Part shown: piece by piece, positions 50,282 through 59,106 of the stretch
Numbering within the stretch: the first letter of the stretch is position 1
How the letters are laid out: the number at the start of each line of letters is the position of its first letter
Source of the DNA: DASRJW01 sp964567755
Lineage (GTDB): Bacteria > Krumholzibacteriota > Krumholzibacteriia > G020349025
Assembly (NCBI GenBank): GCA_964567755.1
Contig: CAZMNW010000058.1
Coordinates: 6,330-70,329 of the forward strand
DNA length: 64,000 bases
Direction: 5' to 3'
Position numbers and translations under genes: made by a program
The notes under the pieces: model-generated
What the model saw: only the letters and a program-made list of their open reading frames with translations
What the model was told of the DNA's origin: nothing
The model's database searches: none

Positions 50282-52129
50282 ATGATGGCGATGCATGAAC
50301 CCTCCGAAGTGTTCGCTTTCTCCCCGCGCATCACGTCGTTCCCGGTCGTGCACGGCAGCGGTGACTTCGCCCAAGAGGTGCGCCGGCTGCTGCTCGAGCG
50401 CCACTTCGACTGCTTGGCGGTGCCGTTGCCAGCCTCCTTCCAAGAGCAGGTCGAAGCGGCGGTGGACAAGTTGCCGGAAGTGCACGTGGTGGTGCAGACG
50501 GCTGTGGAAGGCGAGAGCGGCAGCTACGTCCCGGTCGAGCCTTGCCAACCGGTGATCGCCGCCTTGCGCGTGGCGATGCAGGAACACCGCGCGCGCGCGT
50601 TCGTCGATCTCGAAGTGCCGGATTACGAACCGCATTCGGAGCCGGTGCCCGATCCGTACGCGCTCAAACGCGTCAAGCCGGAACGCTTTGCCGCCGCGCT
50701 GCTGCCGTTCGTGCTCGCGCCGGAGCCGGGTTCGCAGCGCGACGAGCGCGTGCGTCGCATGGCATTCGAGCTGCACCGGTTGGAGTTGGAGCACGAGAGC
50801 ATTCTCTTCTTGCCGGCCGTGCAAGACTGGCCGTGGATTCGGGACGCCTATCGCGAGCGCGCCCCCTACCCCGAGCACCGCCGGTCGTGGCAGCGGCCGC
50901 AGGCGTGGAAAGTGACGCCGGAGACGCTCTACTTCACCCTCGGCGAGCTGCCGTTCGTCACTGCGCTGTACGAGAAGTTCCGGCGCGAGCTGCGCAGCGA
51001 CGAGCATCTGTCGGTCGATGGCGCCAAAGAGCTGTTGCTTGCGGCGCGGTCGTTGTGGGAGAAGGACCGCACTCCGGCACACCGCTACGTGACGCCGCAA
51101 GTGCTGCGTGTGCTCCTGCAGTACGTGCGCAATCTGACGCTCATGGATGGCAGATTGACCCCGGATCTCTACACCCTGGGCTTGGCCGCCAAACAAGTGG
51201 CGGGGGATTCATTCGCCGTCGCCCTCGTCGAGACCGCCAAGCAGTATCCCTTCCAGTCGCAACCCCAGGCGTTGCAGGCGGCGCGGATCGGCGACGGCGA
51301 AGGCGCTCTCGGCGGTGGCGCGCAGATCGAGCTCGTGTCGCGCTTGCCGGGACCGCCGCGTTTCTGGCGGACTTTGGCGCTCAAGCCGGAGCCCGAACCC
51401 CATGTGCGTCAAAAGTGGGTGCAGCGCTGGAATCCATTTCGTCAGTGCTCGTGGCCCCCCGAGGACGATGCCATCGAGAGCTTCAACACGCACGTGCGCG
51501 AACGCGCCCGTGCGTTGCTTGCCGAAGATCTGGCGCGCAGCGAGAAGTTCAGCAGCTCGATGAAGGATGGGCTGGATATGCGCGAGACGCTGCGCAATTG
51601 GCACACCGGCGACCTGTACGTCAAGGAAGTGCCGCCGAGCCGAGGCGAGGTCGAGGTCGTCGTCTTTCTGTTCGAGGAACCCGTGGACGAGGATCAATAT
51701 GCGTGGCGCTCGACGTGGTACGCCGAGCACGAAGACGAATCGACGCTGTGCTTCTTCGCCACCCCGTTTCAGCGCCACGTCGTGGGCCCCGGAGTGGCGC
51801 TGGCGCGCTACGGCGGGCTTTTCCTGCTGTTCCCGCCGCGTTTGATCCCGGACATCTGGGAGGATCCGCGCCTCGCCTTCACCCACACGGCACCCGACCG
51901 GCTGGTGGCGGGAGCGCTGCTGCATTCGCGCGAACGCCATGTCGTGCTGGTGGCCCCGCGTCCGCCGCGGGCGCGCTGGCGTTTGTTGGCGCGCCGGCTG
52001 CGACGGAAGCTGCTCTACATTCCGCTGTCGCGATTCTCGGGGCAGACGATCGAACGCATGCGGCACTTTCATGTGCTGAATGGCCAGGAAGTCCGCAGCT
52101 TCGCCGCGAATTTCATCCGCGAGTTTTGA
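50282..52129 (+). CDS. Large uncharacterised protein, partner of AAA ATPase
   Basis: A 615-residue soluble protein I cannot assign. The N-terminal stretch VVHGSGDFAQEVRRLLLERH, FDCLAVPLPASFQEQV and LPEVHVVVQ is faintly like the TraB/ChaN type (family members start with a conserved strand and defend a Glu that I do not see). The middle is helical (AFELHRLELEHESILF, LYTLGLAAKQVAGDSFAVAL). The C-terminal third has beta-rich sequence (VEVVVFLFEEPVDEDQYAWR, RHVVLVAPRPPRARWRLLAR). ATG 50282 is favoured over the TTG at 50237. Context suggests it works with the preceding ATPase and the following DUF1844 protein. Confidence 0.55.
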   Translation: MMAMHEPSEVFAFSPRITSFPVVHGSGDFAQEVRRLLLERHFDCLAVPLPASFQEQVEAAVDKLPEVHVVVQTAVEGESGSYVPVEPCQPVIAALRVAMQEHRARAFVDLEVPDYEPHSEPVPDPYALKRVKPERFAAALLPFVLAPEPGSQRDERVRRMAFELHRLELEHESILFLPAVQDWPWIRDAYRERAPYPEHRRSWQRPQAWKVTPETLYFTLGELPFVTALYEKFRRELRSDEHLSVDGAKELLLAARSLWEKDRTPAHRYVTPQVLRVLLQYVRNLTLMDGRLTPDLYTLGLAAKQVAGDSFAVALVETAKQYPFQSQPQALQAARIGDGEGALGGGAQIELVSRLPGPPRFWRTLALKPEPEPHVRQKWVQRWNPFRQCSWPPEDDAIESFNTHVRERARALLAEDLARSEKFSSSMKDGLDMRETLRNWHTGDLYVKEVPPSRGEVEVVVFLFEEPVDEDQYAWRSTWYAEHEDESTLCFFATPFQRHVVGPGVALARYGGLFLLFPPRLIPDIWEDPRLAFTHTAPDRLVAGALLHSRERHVVLVAPRPPRARWRLLARRLRRKLLYIPLSRFSGQTIERMRHFHVLNGQEVRSFAANFIREF

Positions 52130-52162
52130 TTCCGTGCATGAAACGAACGACAGGAGTCATCG

Positions 52163-52525
52163 ATGACCGCAGCCTCGGTGAGCGAGAGATTCGTCGGCTT
52201 GTTGATGCAGCTGCACTACACGGCCTGGGTTCAGCTCGGCAAAGTGGCGCATCCGGTGAGTGGCAAGACGGATCGCGACCTGGAGGCGGCGAAGGACACC
52301 ATCGATCTGCTCGGCGCCGTGGAGGAGAAGACACACGGCAACCTGCATGGCGACGAAGAGAAGCTGCTGGCGCATCTTCTGCTCGAGCTGCGCATGAACT
52401 ACGTCGAGGAGCTGAAGCAGGGAGCGGCCTCGGCCGCAACGAGCGCCGCCGACCCGCCGCCAGCGGTTGCGGACAACCCAGCGAGCGCGGACGAACGGAC
52501 GCCCAACTCGAGCGATCCCTCGTAA
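52163..52525 (+). CDS. DUF1844 protein
   Basis: A 120-residue protein with the DUF1844 core: VSERFVGLLMQLHYTAWVQL, HPVSGKTDRDLEAAKDTIDL and KTHGNLHGDEEKLLAHLLLE, ending LRMNYVEELKQG. The last 30 residues are low-complexity Ala/Pro/Asp. The family is small, helical and of unknown function. It follows the 615-residue orphan by 33 bp and probably shares its transcript. Confidence 0.85.
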   Translation: MTAASVSERFVGLLMQLHYTAWVQLGKVAHPVSGKTDRDLEAAKDTIDLLGAVEEKTHGNLHGDEEKLLAHLLLELRMNYVEELKQGAASAATSAADPPPAVADNPASADERTPNSSDPS

Positions 52526-52544
52526 CGCGCGCGGTGTTCCCGGC

Positions 52545-52943
52545 TCAGGAGTGCAGGCGCCGCACCCCGGGATAGGCATCGAAAGCCGCGTCGAAGCTCA
52601 GGATGCGGTCGACTCCATGCTGCTCCATCACGGCGAGGTGAATCGCGTCTCGTGCCGACAGTTTCTCGTGGCCAAACAAGATCGTCTTCGCACGCAACGT
52701 CGCGGCGACATCGACCGGAAAAACCTCGTCCACGATGCCGAGAACCGCGTCGAAGCACGGCTGAATCGCGTCTCGACGACCGATGGCGATATAACGGTGC
52801 AGGATCTCTTGCAGAACCTCGGCATCGGTCACGAGTCGGACACGTTCGCCGAGCGAGCGCTCGAGGAGTCTCTGTGCGTCGAGTTTGTGCGCGTGCGGTG
52901 CGCCCACGAGATACATGGGGATGTTGGAGTCGACAAAGATCAT
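52545..52943 (-). CDS. vapC: PIN-domain toxin (VapC family)
   Basis: A 132-residue PIN-domain ribonuclease. The acidic active-site residues are visible: Asp5 in IFVDSNIPMY, Glu in VTDAEVLQEIL, Asp in LSARDAIHLAVM and Asp in ILSFDAAFD. VapC toxins cut tRNA or rRNA when free of antitoxin. Its ATG overlaps the antitoxin stop (ATGA, 52943-52940), the usual coupled order. Confidence 0.85.
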   Translation of the reverse strand: MIFVDSNIPMYLVGAPHAHKLDAQRLLERSLGERVRLVTDAEVLQEILHRYIAIGRRDAIQPCFDAVLGIVDEVFPVDVAATLRAKTILFGHEKLSARDAIHLAVMEQHGVDRILSFDAAFDAYPGVRRLHS

Positions 52944-53197
52944 GACGACCCTAGGCCGAGGTAACCACGCTCGATCTCGAGGTTGATCTGTGCGATCTCT
53001 CCGGTTGGGAAAGAATGCAGCGATGCGGCGCGAATGACCTCGACCTTCCGGCCCAGATCGCCCTGGGGTTCGCGTTGGCGGGCCGCACGCAGAACTTGTC
53101 GGACCCATTCGGCGACGGTCATGCGCATACCCTTGGCCAGGCGTTGGATCTCGCGGAACTCTGATTCCTCGAGCAGGACTTGGAGCCTCTTACTCAT
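52940..53197 (-). CDS. vapB: Antitoxin partner of the VapC toxin
   Basis: An 85-residue protein whose N-terminus KRLQVLLEESEFREIQRLA and MTVAEWVRQVLRAAR fits a ribbon-helix-helix DNA-binding domain. The C-terminus, rich in charged residues, would wrap the toxin. ATG 53197 lies inside an ACTCA/TGAGT operator, see 53192-53229, so the pair should autoregulate. The pair sits between the DUF1844 gene and ftsH. Confidence 0.8.
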   Translation of the reverse strand: MSKRLQVLLEESEFREIQRLAKGMRMTVAEWVRQVLRAARQREPQGDLGRKVEVIRAASLHSFPTGEIAQINLEIERGYLGLGSS

Positions 53198-53229
53198 ACT
53201 GTGAGTGTAAAGCACTCATCATGATGAGT
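53192..53229. promoter_or_regulatory. Operator palindromes of the first VapBC pair
   Basis: A perfect 16-bp palindrome ACTCATCATGATGAGT (53214-53229) and an imperfect ACTCAT-ACT-GTGAGT (53192-53206) share ACTCA/TGAGT half-sites and overlap the antitoxin start codon. This spacing is typical of cooperative ribbon-helix-helix repressor binding. Confidence 0.65.
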
Positions 53230-53287
53230 CAAGAAGTCGAGACACAAAACGCCGCGCGAAAACAGGCGGCGCCCGCGGCAGGGATGT

Positions 53288-55402
53288 TCAGGAAGGCGTG
53301 CCGAAGAGGCCACCGGCATCGGGCTTGACCGGTTTTTGCTCGGGAGGATTCTGCGTCGAGGCGGCCGCCTGCGGCACTTCCGAGGTCGACTCGGGGCCGT
53401 CGGCTGGTGCGACCACATCGCCCGTGGACGCCGGGCTCGTCGCGGTAGGGTCAGATTTGCCGCCACCGTGCGGACCGGAACCGTTGCGGCCCTTGTCGTC
53501 GATCGGCGGCAGCTCCTGGCCCGCGAGCAGCTTGCGCATCTCGTCGCCGTCGATCGTCTCGCGCTCGAGCAGCGACTTCGCCAGCAGGTGCAACTGATCC
53601 ATGTGTTCGAGGAGGATGCGCTCGGCGCGTTGGTAGCATTGCTGGATGATGGTCGACACTTCTTCGTCGATCCGCTCTGCAGTGGCCTCGCTGAAGTCAC
53701 GCCGGTGCGAGAAGTCCCTGCCGAGGAAGACGAGCTCTTCGGGCTCCCCGTAGGCCACCGGACCGAGCTTTTCGCTCATGCCCCAACGCGTGACCATGCG
53801 CCGCACGTGCTTCGTGGCTTGTGAGATATCGCTCTGCGCCCCGCTGCCGAGCCGATTGAGAATGAGCTTCTCGGCCACCCGTCCGCCCATGGCCATGGTC
53901 ACCATGTCGAGCACCCAGTCGCGCGAGACCTCGTCGCGGTCGTCTTCGGGCAAGGTAAACGTGGCGCCGCCGGTGCGGCCGCGCGGGATGATGGTGATCT
54001 TGTGCACTGGGTCGGCGTGTGTCAGGTTGTGCGCGACGATGGCGTGACCTGCCTCGTGGTAGGCGACCATGCGCCGCGTGTCCTCGCTCATGACCCGGCT
54101 GCGTCGCTCCGGCCCCATGATCACCTTGTCCTTGGCCATCTCGAGATCGAAATGAGTGACGCGATCGACGTCGCGGCGTGCGGCGAACAACGCGGCCTCG
54201 TTGACGAGATTGGCCAGGTCGGCGCCGCTGAATCCAGGCGTGCCGCGCGCGATGCGCATGAGATCGACGTCTTCGGCCATGGGGATGTTGCGCGAGTGCA
54301 CTTTCAGGATCCCCTCGCGCCCCCTGACGTCGGGCATGTCGACGACGATCTGGCGATCGAATCGGCCTGGACGCAGCAATGCCGGGTCGAGAACGTCGGG
54401 CCGGTTGGTGGCGGCGATCAGGATGACGCCATCGTTGGATTCGAAGCCGTCCATTTCCACTAGCAGCTGGTTCAGCGTCTGCTCGCGCTCGTCGTGGCCG
54501 CCGCCGAGACCGGCACCACGGTGCCGGCCGACCGCGTCGATTTCGTCGATGAAGACGATGCACGGCGCGTTCTTCTTGCCCTGTTCGAAGAGATCCCGCA
54601 CGCGCGAGGCCCCGACGCCGACGAACATCTCGACGAAGTCGGAGCCGCTCATGCTGAAGAAGCTGACCGAGGCTTCGCCGGCCACGGCGCGCGCCAACAA
54701 GGTCTTGCCGGTTCCCGGCGGGCCGAGCAGAAGCGCACCCTTCGGGATGCGCCCGCCGAGGCGCTGGAACTTCTTGGGATTGCGCAGGAACTCGACGATT
54801 TCCTGCAGCTCCTGCTTGGCTTCCTCGCAGCCGGCCACGTCTTGGAACGTGATCTTCGGCCGGTCGCCTTCGAGCAGCTTGGCGCGGGATTTTCCGAAGC
54901 TGAAAGCGCGGTTGCCGCCGCCCTGCATCTGCCGCATCAAGAACAACCAGAAAACGATGAGCAAGAGGAACGGCAGACCCGAGGCCAGGATGCCCAGCCA
55001 ATTGGCCTGCGGCCGCTTGGCGTCGATCACCGCCTCCGGGTTGCGTTCGGACACGCGCCGCAGCAAGTCCGGATCCTCGAAGGGAATGGAGGTGCGGAAA
55101 TGACGCACGCTGCGTGCATTCGGGGTCTGGGCCAGCGTCTTCTCGCGCGCCAGCTCGCCCTCGATTTCCTTCTCGATGAATAGGAGCTTGCGGATGTTTC
55201 CCGCATCGACTTCTTGCAGGAACTCGGAGTAGGTGACGTTCTCGTGGCGCGGCTTGCCATAGTAGTAATGTTGGAAGGAAAGTAGCAGCACCATCGCCAG
55301 CACCAGCCAGAACGCCAGGTGCCGCACTGGGCGGCGGCGTGGCGAGCCCGGAAGACCGAGCGGCGAGCGCCGGCGCGGGTTGCCATGGGGATTGTCGGCC
55401 AT
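53288..55402 (-). CDS. ftsH: ATP-dependent zinc metalloprotease FtsH
   Basis: A 704-residue membrane AAA protease that degrades membrane and regulatory proteins. Two transmembrane helices (about 28-46 and 137-155) flank the periplasmic domain. The AAA module has GPPGTGKT (Lys at about 233), FIDEIDAVGRHR (Walker B) and the second region of homology ATNRPDVLDPALLRPGRFDR. The zinc site is HEAGH at 449-453. The C-terminal 75 residues are a low-complexity Pro/Ser/Ala tail. It lies 50 bp after hpt in the classic tilS-hpt-ftsH order. Confidence 0.96.
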   Translation of the reverse strand: MADNPHGNPRRRSPLGLPGSPRRRPVRHLAFWLVLAMVLLLSFQHYYYGKPRHENVTYSEFLQEVDAGNIRKLLFIEKEIEGELAREKTLAQTPNARSVRHFRTSIPFEDPDLLRRVSERNPEAVIDAKRPQANWLGILASGLPFLLLIVFWLFLMRQMQGGGNRAFSFGKSRAKLLEGDRPKITFQDVAGCEEAKQELQEIVEFLRNPKKFQRLGGRIPKGALLLGPPGTGKTLLARAVAGEASVSFFSMSGSDFVEMFVGVGASRVRDLFEQGKKNAPCIVFIDEIDAVGRHRGAGLGGGHDEREQTLNQLLVEMDGFESNDGVILIAATNRPDVLDPALLRPGRFDRQIVVDMPDVRGREGILKVHSRNIPMAEDVDLMRIARGTPGFSGADLANLVNEAALFAARRDVDRVTHFDLEMAKDKVIMGPERRSRVMSEDTRRMVAYHEAGHAIVAHNLTHADPVHKITIIPRGRTGGATFTLPEDDRDEVSRDWVLDMVTMAMGGRVAEKLILNRLGSGAQSDISQATKHVRRMVTRWGMSEKLGPVAYGEPEELVFLGRDFSHRRDFSEATAERIDEEVSTIIQQCYQRAERILLEHMDQLHLLAKSLLERETIDGDEMRKLLAGQELPPIDDKGRNGSGPHGGGKSDPTATSPASTGDVVAPADGPESTSEVPQAAASTQNPPEQKPVKPDAGGLFGTPS

Positions 55403-55452
55403 ACTGCTCTCTCGTCTCGATGCCGCCCGCAGGGCGGCTCGGATTCATCCGC

Positions 55453-55965
55453 TCACAGATCCAACACGCCGATGTAGGGCAGGTTCCGGTACTTCTCTTC
55501 GTAATCGAGCCCGTAGCCCACCACGAACTCGTCGGGGATGCCGAAGCCCACGAAGTCGAGTGAAACGTCGACTTGGCGAGCCGAATGCTTGTCGAGGAGC
55601 GTGCAGACGCGCAGGCTGCGCGGCTGCCGGATCTCCAGCTGCTTCAGCAGATATCGCAAGGTGAGACCCGTGTCCACGATGTCTTCGACGATGAGGACGT
55701 CTCGGCCCCCGATGTTGGTGCCGAGGTCGCTCAGCAGACGCACCGTTCCTGACGACATCGTGCCGCCGGCGTAGCTCGACAGCTGCAGGAAGTCGATATG
55801 GTGCGGGATGGTGACCGCGCGCATCAGGTCGGTGAGAAAGACGACCCCACCTTTGAGTACCGACACCAAGAGGGGCACGCTGCCGCGGTAGGTATCGGAG
55901 ATTTCACGACCCAGCTCTCGGACCCGGGCTTGGAGCTCGTCGGCCGGGATCAGGACCCGCCGCAT
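55453..55965 (-). CDS. hpt: Hypoxanthine phosphoribosyltransferase
   Basis: A 170-residue purine salvage enzyme converting hypoxanthine (and guanine) plus PRPP to nucleotides. The PRPP loop is VLIVEDIVDTGLTL, with VSVLKGGVVFLTDLMR, DFLQLSSYAGG and GFGIPDEFVVGYGLDYEEKYRNL also family-typical. ATG 55965 gives the standard length; upstream in-frame TTG codons could add about 25 residues. Confidence 0.93.
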   Translation of the reverse strand: MRRVLIPADELQARVRELGREISDTYRGSVPLLVSVLKGGVVFLTDLMRAVTIPHHIDFLQLSSYAGGTMSSGTVRLLSDLGTNIGGRDVLIVEDIVDTGLTLRYLLKQLEIRQPRSLRVCTLLDKHSARQVDVSLDFVGFGIPDEFVVGYGLDYEEKYRNLPYIGVLDL

Positions 55966-56230
55966 CGTGACGTCCAGCTCGTACTCTGGGGTCTCGGGGA
56001 GCTGGGACACCTGGGATCTCGGAGTCGACAAGGCAGTCCTTCGGGGTAAGCAAAGATTGACTGGGACTTCAGAGGGGCGCCGCCAGGCGTCGGGTCGTTC
56101 CGTGCCTGGTGGGGTGCGCTGCCACCACGGATCCGAACATTGTAAGGCATGCCCCCTGACCCCTGCAAACCAACCGAAACTAATGCCACAGAGAGGGTTC
56201 TGCAAGGCGAGATGCCCCAGTCGGGGCGTG

Positions 56231-57721
56231 TCAACGCCGCTCTTTCGAGCTCTCGATCGCTGGCGGAGTCGTCTGGATCGGCATGCGGCCCGGATGGGGA
56301 GAGCGCAAGATCAGACGAAACGCGCGGGGACTGGTGCGGTCAAGCCGGCAGCGCTCGGCGATGCCGACTCCTGGAATCCAGACGATTCCCTGTGAGTCTG
56401 CCACCACTGGCCAAGTGGCGCGCAGGCGCGGCGGCACGCGCCGGTCCTGCAAGATGCGGCGGATCCGCCGTGCTCCGGGTGCACCGAGCAGGCGCAGGCT
56501 CTCGCCTGGCAAGGGCGTGCGGGTGACGAACTCGGGTCCGGCGGCGAACAAGACAATCTCCGCTTCCGGCGGGTAGTCCTCGTGGGGCTCGGCCATGACG
56601 CCGGGTGCGAAACTCACGATTTCTTCCAAGGCGATTCTCGGGTCGATCGACTGGATTTCGAGCGACCAGGGCTGTGCTGCCGCTCGGGTTGCGGCGCCGC
56701 TGGTGGCCTGCGCCGGGCGCGTGGCAGGGACGACGAGAAGCACGCATTGCGCTTCGATCGCGAGTTGCATGTCACGCGCGAGCGCGATCTTGTCGCCGTT
56801 GCGTCCGTGGCAGATCAAATCGCTGGCGCGCGCCAAGTGCGCGCGGCGCAAGTCGATCTGCCCGAGCGGATCGAGCCACTGCTGCAGCGCCGCTCGTCGC
56901 AATGCTTCGTCGGCTGCGCGCAGCGGAGCGAGGTCCAAGGCCTCGCCGGTTGCGCCCACACGCCGCCGGTTCGCGGTCGCGAGCAGGGCGCTCGCGGTGT
57001 CTTCCGCCCACGTCCACAAGGCGCGTTGGTCTTCCAAGCTCGCGCTCCAAGAATCCCGCCACACGCGCCCGAAGGCGGCATCGAGAGCGGGCAGGACCCG
57101 ATGTCGAACCCGATTGCGCGTCTTCGTGGAATCTTCGTTTGCCGGATCTTCGATCCAAGTTTGTCCGATTCCGCGCAAGTATAGGACGAGCTCCGCGTGC
57201 GGACAGTCGAGCAACGGCCGCACGAGGTCGACGGCGGCGCGCCGTCTCCAGCGCATCCCAAGCAGGCCGCGCGGGCCCGAGCCGCGTCCGAGCCGCATCA
57301 GCACGGTCTCGAGCTGGTCGTCTTGTTGATGTGCGAGTGCGATGGCGTCGCAGGAAAAGAGCTGTGCCGTGCGCTGCAGGAATGCGTGTCGCGCCGCGCG
57401 GGCAGCGGCTTCGCCGGTTGCCGGGTCGTCCCAGGTGCCGATGTGTGATTCGAGGCCGAGACGAGTGGCCAACTCACGCACGAAGTGTGCATCGGCGCCA
57501 GAATCCGGCCGCAGCCGATGATCGAAGTGCGCCACCAAGAGCGCGAGACATCGCTCTGGCGGCGCGTCCATCAGCAAACGCAAGAGTGCCACCGAGTCCG
57601 CACCACCCGAGACTGCGACCAAGAGTCGTTGGCCCTCGAAGTGGCACTTCCTTTCGAGATTGTGGCACACATGCTCGAGGAGCAAGCGCTGCCTTTCATT
57701 GTGATCACACGTCGTGGACAT
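56231..57721 (-). CDS. tilS: tRNA(Ile) lysidine synthetase TilS
   Basis: A 496-residue enzyme that converts C34 of tRNA-Ile(CAU) to lysidine so it reads AUA. The PP-loop ATPase motif SGGADS is at 38-43. VAHFDHRLRPDSGADAHFV, ALAHQQDDQLETVLMRLGRG and NRVRHRVLP are characteristic. The C-terminal substrate-binding domain carries LRLLGAPGARRIRRILQDRRVP. It heads the tilS-hpt-ftsH run on the minus strand; about 265 bp separate it from hpt. Confidence 0.93.
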   Translation of the reverse strand: MSTTCDHNERQRLLLEHVCHNLERKCHFEGQRLLVAVSGGADSVALLRLLMDAPPERCLALLVAHFDHRLRPDSGADAHFVRELATRLGLESHIGTWDDPATGEAAARAARHAFLQRTAQLFSCDAIALAHQQDDQLETVLMRLGRGSGPRGLLGMRWRRRAAVDLVRPLLDCPHAELVLYLRGIGQTWIEDPANEDSTKTRNRVRHRVLPALDAAFGRVWRDSWSASLEDQRALWTWAEDTASALLATANRRRVGATGEALDLAPLRAADEALRRAALQQWLDPLGQIDLRRAHLARASDLICHGRNGDKIALARDMQLAIEAQCVLLVVPATRPAQATSGAATRAAAQPWSLEIQSIDPRIALEEIVSFAPGVMAEPHEDYPPEAEIVLFAAGPEFVTRTPLPGESLRLLGAPGARRIRRILQDRRVPPRLRATWPVVADSQGIVWIPGVGIAERCRLDRTSPRAFRLILRSPHPGRMPIQTTPPAIESSKERR

Positions 57722-57810
57722 GAGAGATCTCGCCCTGAACAGTGTCGGAACCGCGCGGGAGTTCCAGGCGCAGCCTTGCCGCAGGTCAAGTTCCTCGCGG
57801 ACAGGCCCGC

Positions 57811-58371
57811 TCACGATCCCGGCGGGCCCGGGGGGAAGCGCTGAAAGATGCCACCGACGGCGGCGGTGATCCTGGCATTGCGCTGCTCTGGTGTTGCCGT
57901 CGGTTCGAGGGTCCCCGACACCGTGCCGCGCCAAGAGAGGCCTTTGGTGTTGGCATCGAGGATGTCGATGATCAACGTTCCTTCGGTGTACTGGTAGGCT
58001 TGCACCTGCGTGCCACCGTGCCACCCGTAGTAGCCCCAGCCGGTGTAGTAGGTGTTGAAATCGATCTTCTGTTGCGTCGTGCCGACGAAGTTGACGACGA
58101 AATCGGCGGAACCTTCCTGGCGTTTGGTGTAGCCCTTGCTGGCCAGAATTTCATCGATCGTTGCGGCGATCCTCTTTTCGATCAGCTCGTTCACTCCGCG
58201 CGGATGCGGCGTGGCCGGGTCAGCGACCTCGATCCACACATAGGTCTTGTATTTGGAGAAATCCACGGCCGGGTCGAAGTCGTGGTTGTAAGTGAACGAA
58301 GAGCATCCCGCGATTGCGATGGCCGCGACGAATACTGTGGCGACCGTGCACGAGCGAACAGCGCGTCCCAT
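57811..58371 (-). CDS. DUF4136 lipoprotein
   Basis: A 186-residue lipoprotein with a signal peptide ending in IAGC. The rest fits DUF4136: DPAVDFSKYKTYVWIEVA, IEKRIAATIDEILASKGYTK, ADFVVNFVGTTQQKID, and a Gly/Tyr-rich stretch (YYTGWGYYGWHGG) before EGTLIIDILDANTKGLSWRG. The family is periplasmic or outer-membrane anchored and of unknown function. It lies 90 bp upstream of tilS on the same strand. Confidence 0.85.
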   Translation of the reverse strand: MGRAVRSCTVATVFVAAIAIAGCSSFTYNHDFDPAVDFSKYKTYVWIEVADPATPHPRGVNELIEKRIAATIDEILASKGYTKRQEGSADFVVNFVGTTQQKIDFNTYYTGWGYYGWHGGTQVQAYQYTEGTLIIDILDANTKGLSWRGTVSGTLEPTATPEQRNARITAAVGGIFQRFPPGPPGS

Positions 58372-58472
58372 TCTCGTCTCCTTGCTCGGGCGAAATCTGG
58401 TGCCGGCGGCGTGCGAGCCACGTCCGGCCCACTCCACCCCCAGCGCGAGCCGCGATGCCCGGGTTGGTGGGA

Positions 58473-58549
58473 TGGTGCCGGCGCAGGGATTCGAACCCCG
58501 GACACGCGGATTATGATTCCGCTGCTCTAACCAACTGAGCTACGCCGGC
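58473..58549 (-). tRNA. tRNA-Met (anticodon CAU), CCA encoded
   Basis: The minus strand reads GCCGGCG-TA-GCTC...GAGC-A-GCGGA-ATCATAA-TCCGC-GTGTC-CGGGGTTCGAATCCCTG-CGCCGGC-A-CCA. It forms a complete cloverleaf with a seven-pair acceptor stem, the GTTCGAATC T-arm and anticodon CAU in loop ATCATAA. The sequence resembles elongator tRNA-Met; tRNA-Ile with lysidine-modified CAU cannot be fully excluded by sequence alone. The 3' CCA is encoded. Confidence 0.93.
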
Positions 58550-58847
58550 ACGCATGTCAAACTCTTATAAAATGCCACTTCACTCCGTGGCCATCAAGCG
58601 ACGAGGGGCCTGTGACCCCTGTGCGCAAGCCAGTTGCAAAAACCATCTGTCGGGGGACGGCCGTCTCGTCTGCCATCATAGGGACGCTCGGAGCCCCAAC
58701 CCGCGCGGGGCATCCTACCTCATCCGAGGCGTCGCGGAGAATGGCCCGCGGCACGGTTCCTCAGGAGCAGAAAATGAGGGCCCTCTCCATGGGACTCGGA
58801 GGTGCCGGCCATCCCCACACACACTTGCATCCACCCGTACTCTATAG

Positions 58848-58861
58848 TATGGTTAGCCATA
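58848..58861. promoter_or_regulatory. Possible operator of the second VapBC pair
   Basis: TATGG-TTAG-CCATA (58848-58861) is a 5-bp inverted repeat touching the antitoxin start codon, and a TATAGT -10-like box overlaps it at 58843-58848. The arrangement would suit repression by the antitoxin. Confidence 0.4.
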
Positions 58862-59106
58862 TGAAGACTACCGTAGAGATTCCTGACTCCCTTCTCGAGA
58901 GCGCCAGACAACTGGCCGGACGGGAGCGAACCACGGTCAAGGCTCTCGTTGTCGAAGGCCTGCGCCGGCTATTGCAGGAACGGCGGAAAGCGCGCCCGTT
59001 CAGGCTCCGTAGGGCAACCTTCAACGGCCAAGGCCTTCAAGCACAAGTCGCCGATGGCACCTGGGAGAAGATCCGTGACCTCACGTATGACGGGCGCGGC
59101 TCATGA
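58861..59106 (+). CDS. vapB: VapB-type antitoxin
   Basis: An 81-residue protein beginning MKTTVEIPDSLLESARQLAG, the first strand and helix of a ribbon-helix-helix domain of VapB type, followed by RTTVKALVVEGLRRLLQERR. The C-terminal half (QVADGTWEKIRDLTYDGRG) would neutralise the toxin. ATG 58861 is used; ATG 58849 adds four residues. Its stop overlaps the toxin start (ATGA, 59103-59106). Confidence 0.85.
   Translation: MKTTVEIPDSLLESARQLAGRERTTVKALVVEGLRRLLQERRKARPFRLRRATFNGQGLQAQVADGTWEKIRDLTYDGRGS

Noticed and set aside
58473..58549. tRNA-Ile2 (lysidine-modified CAU) for the tRNA gene
   Set aside because: The loop and overall sequence resemble elongator tRNA-Met; sequence alone cannot fully exclude Ile2, so Met is reported with that caveat.
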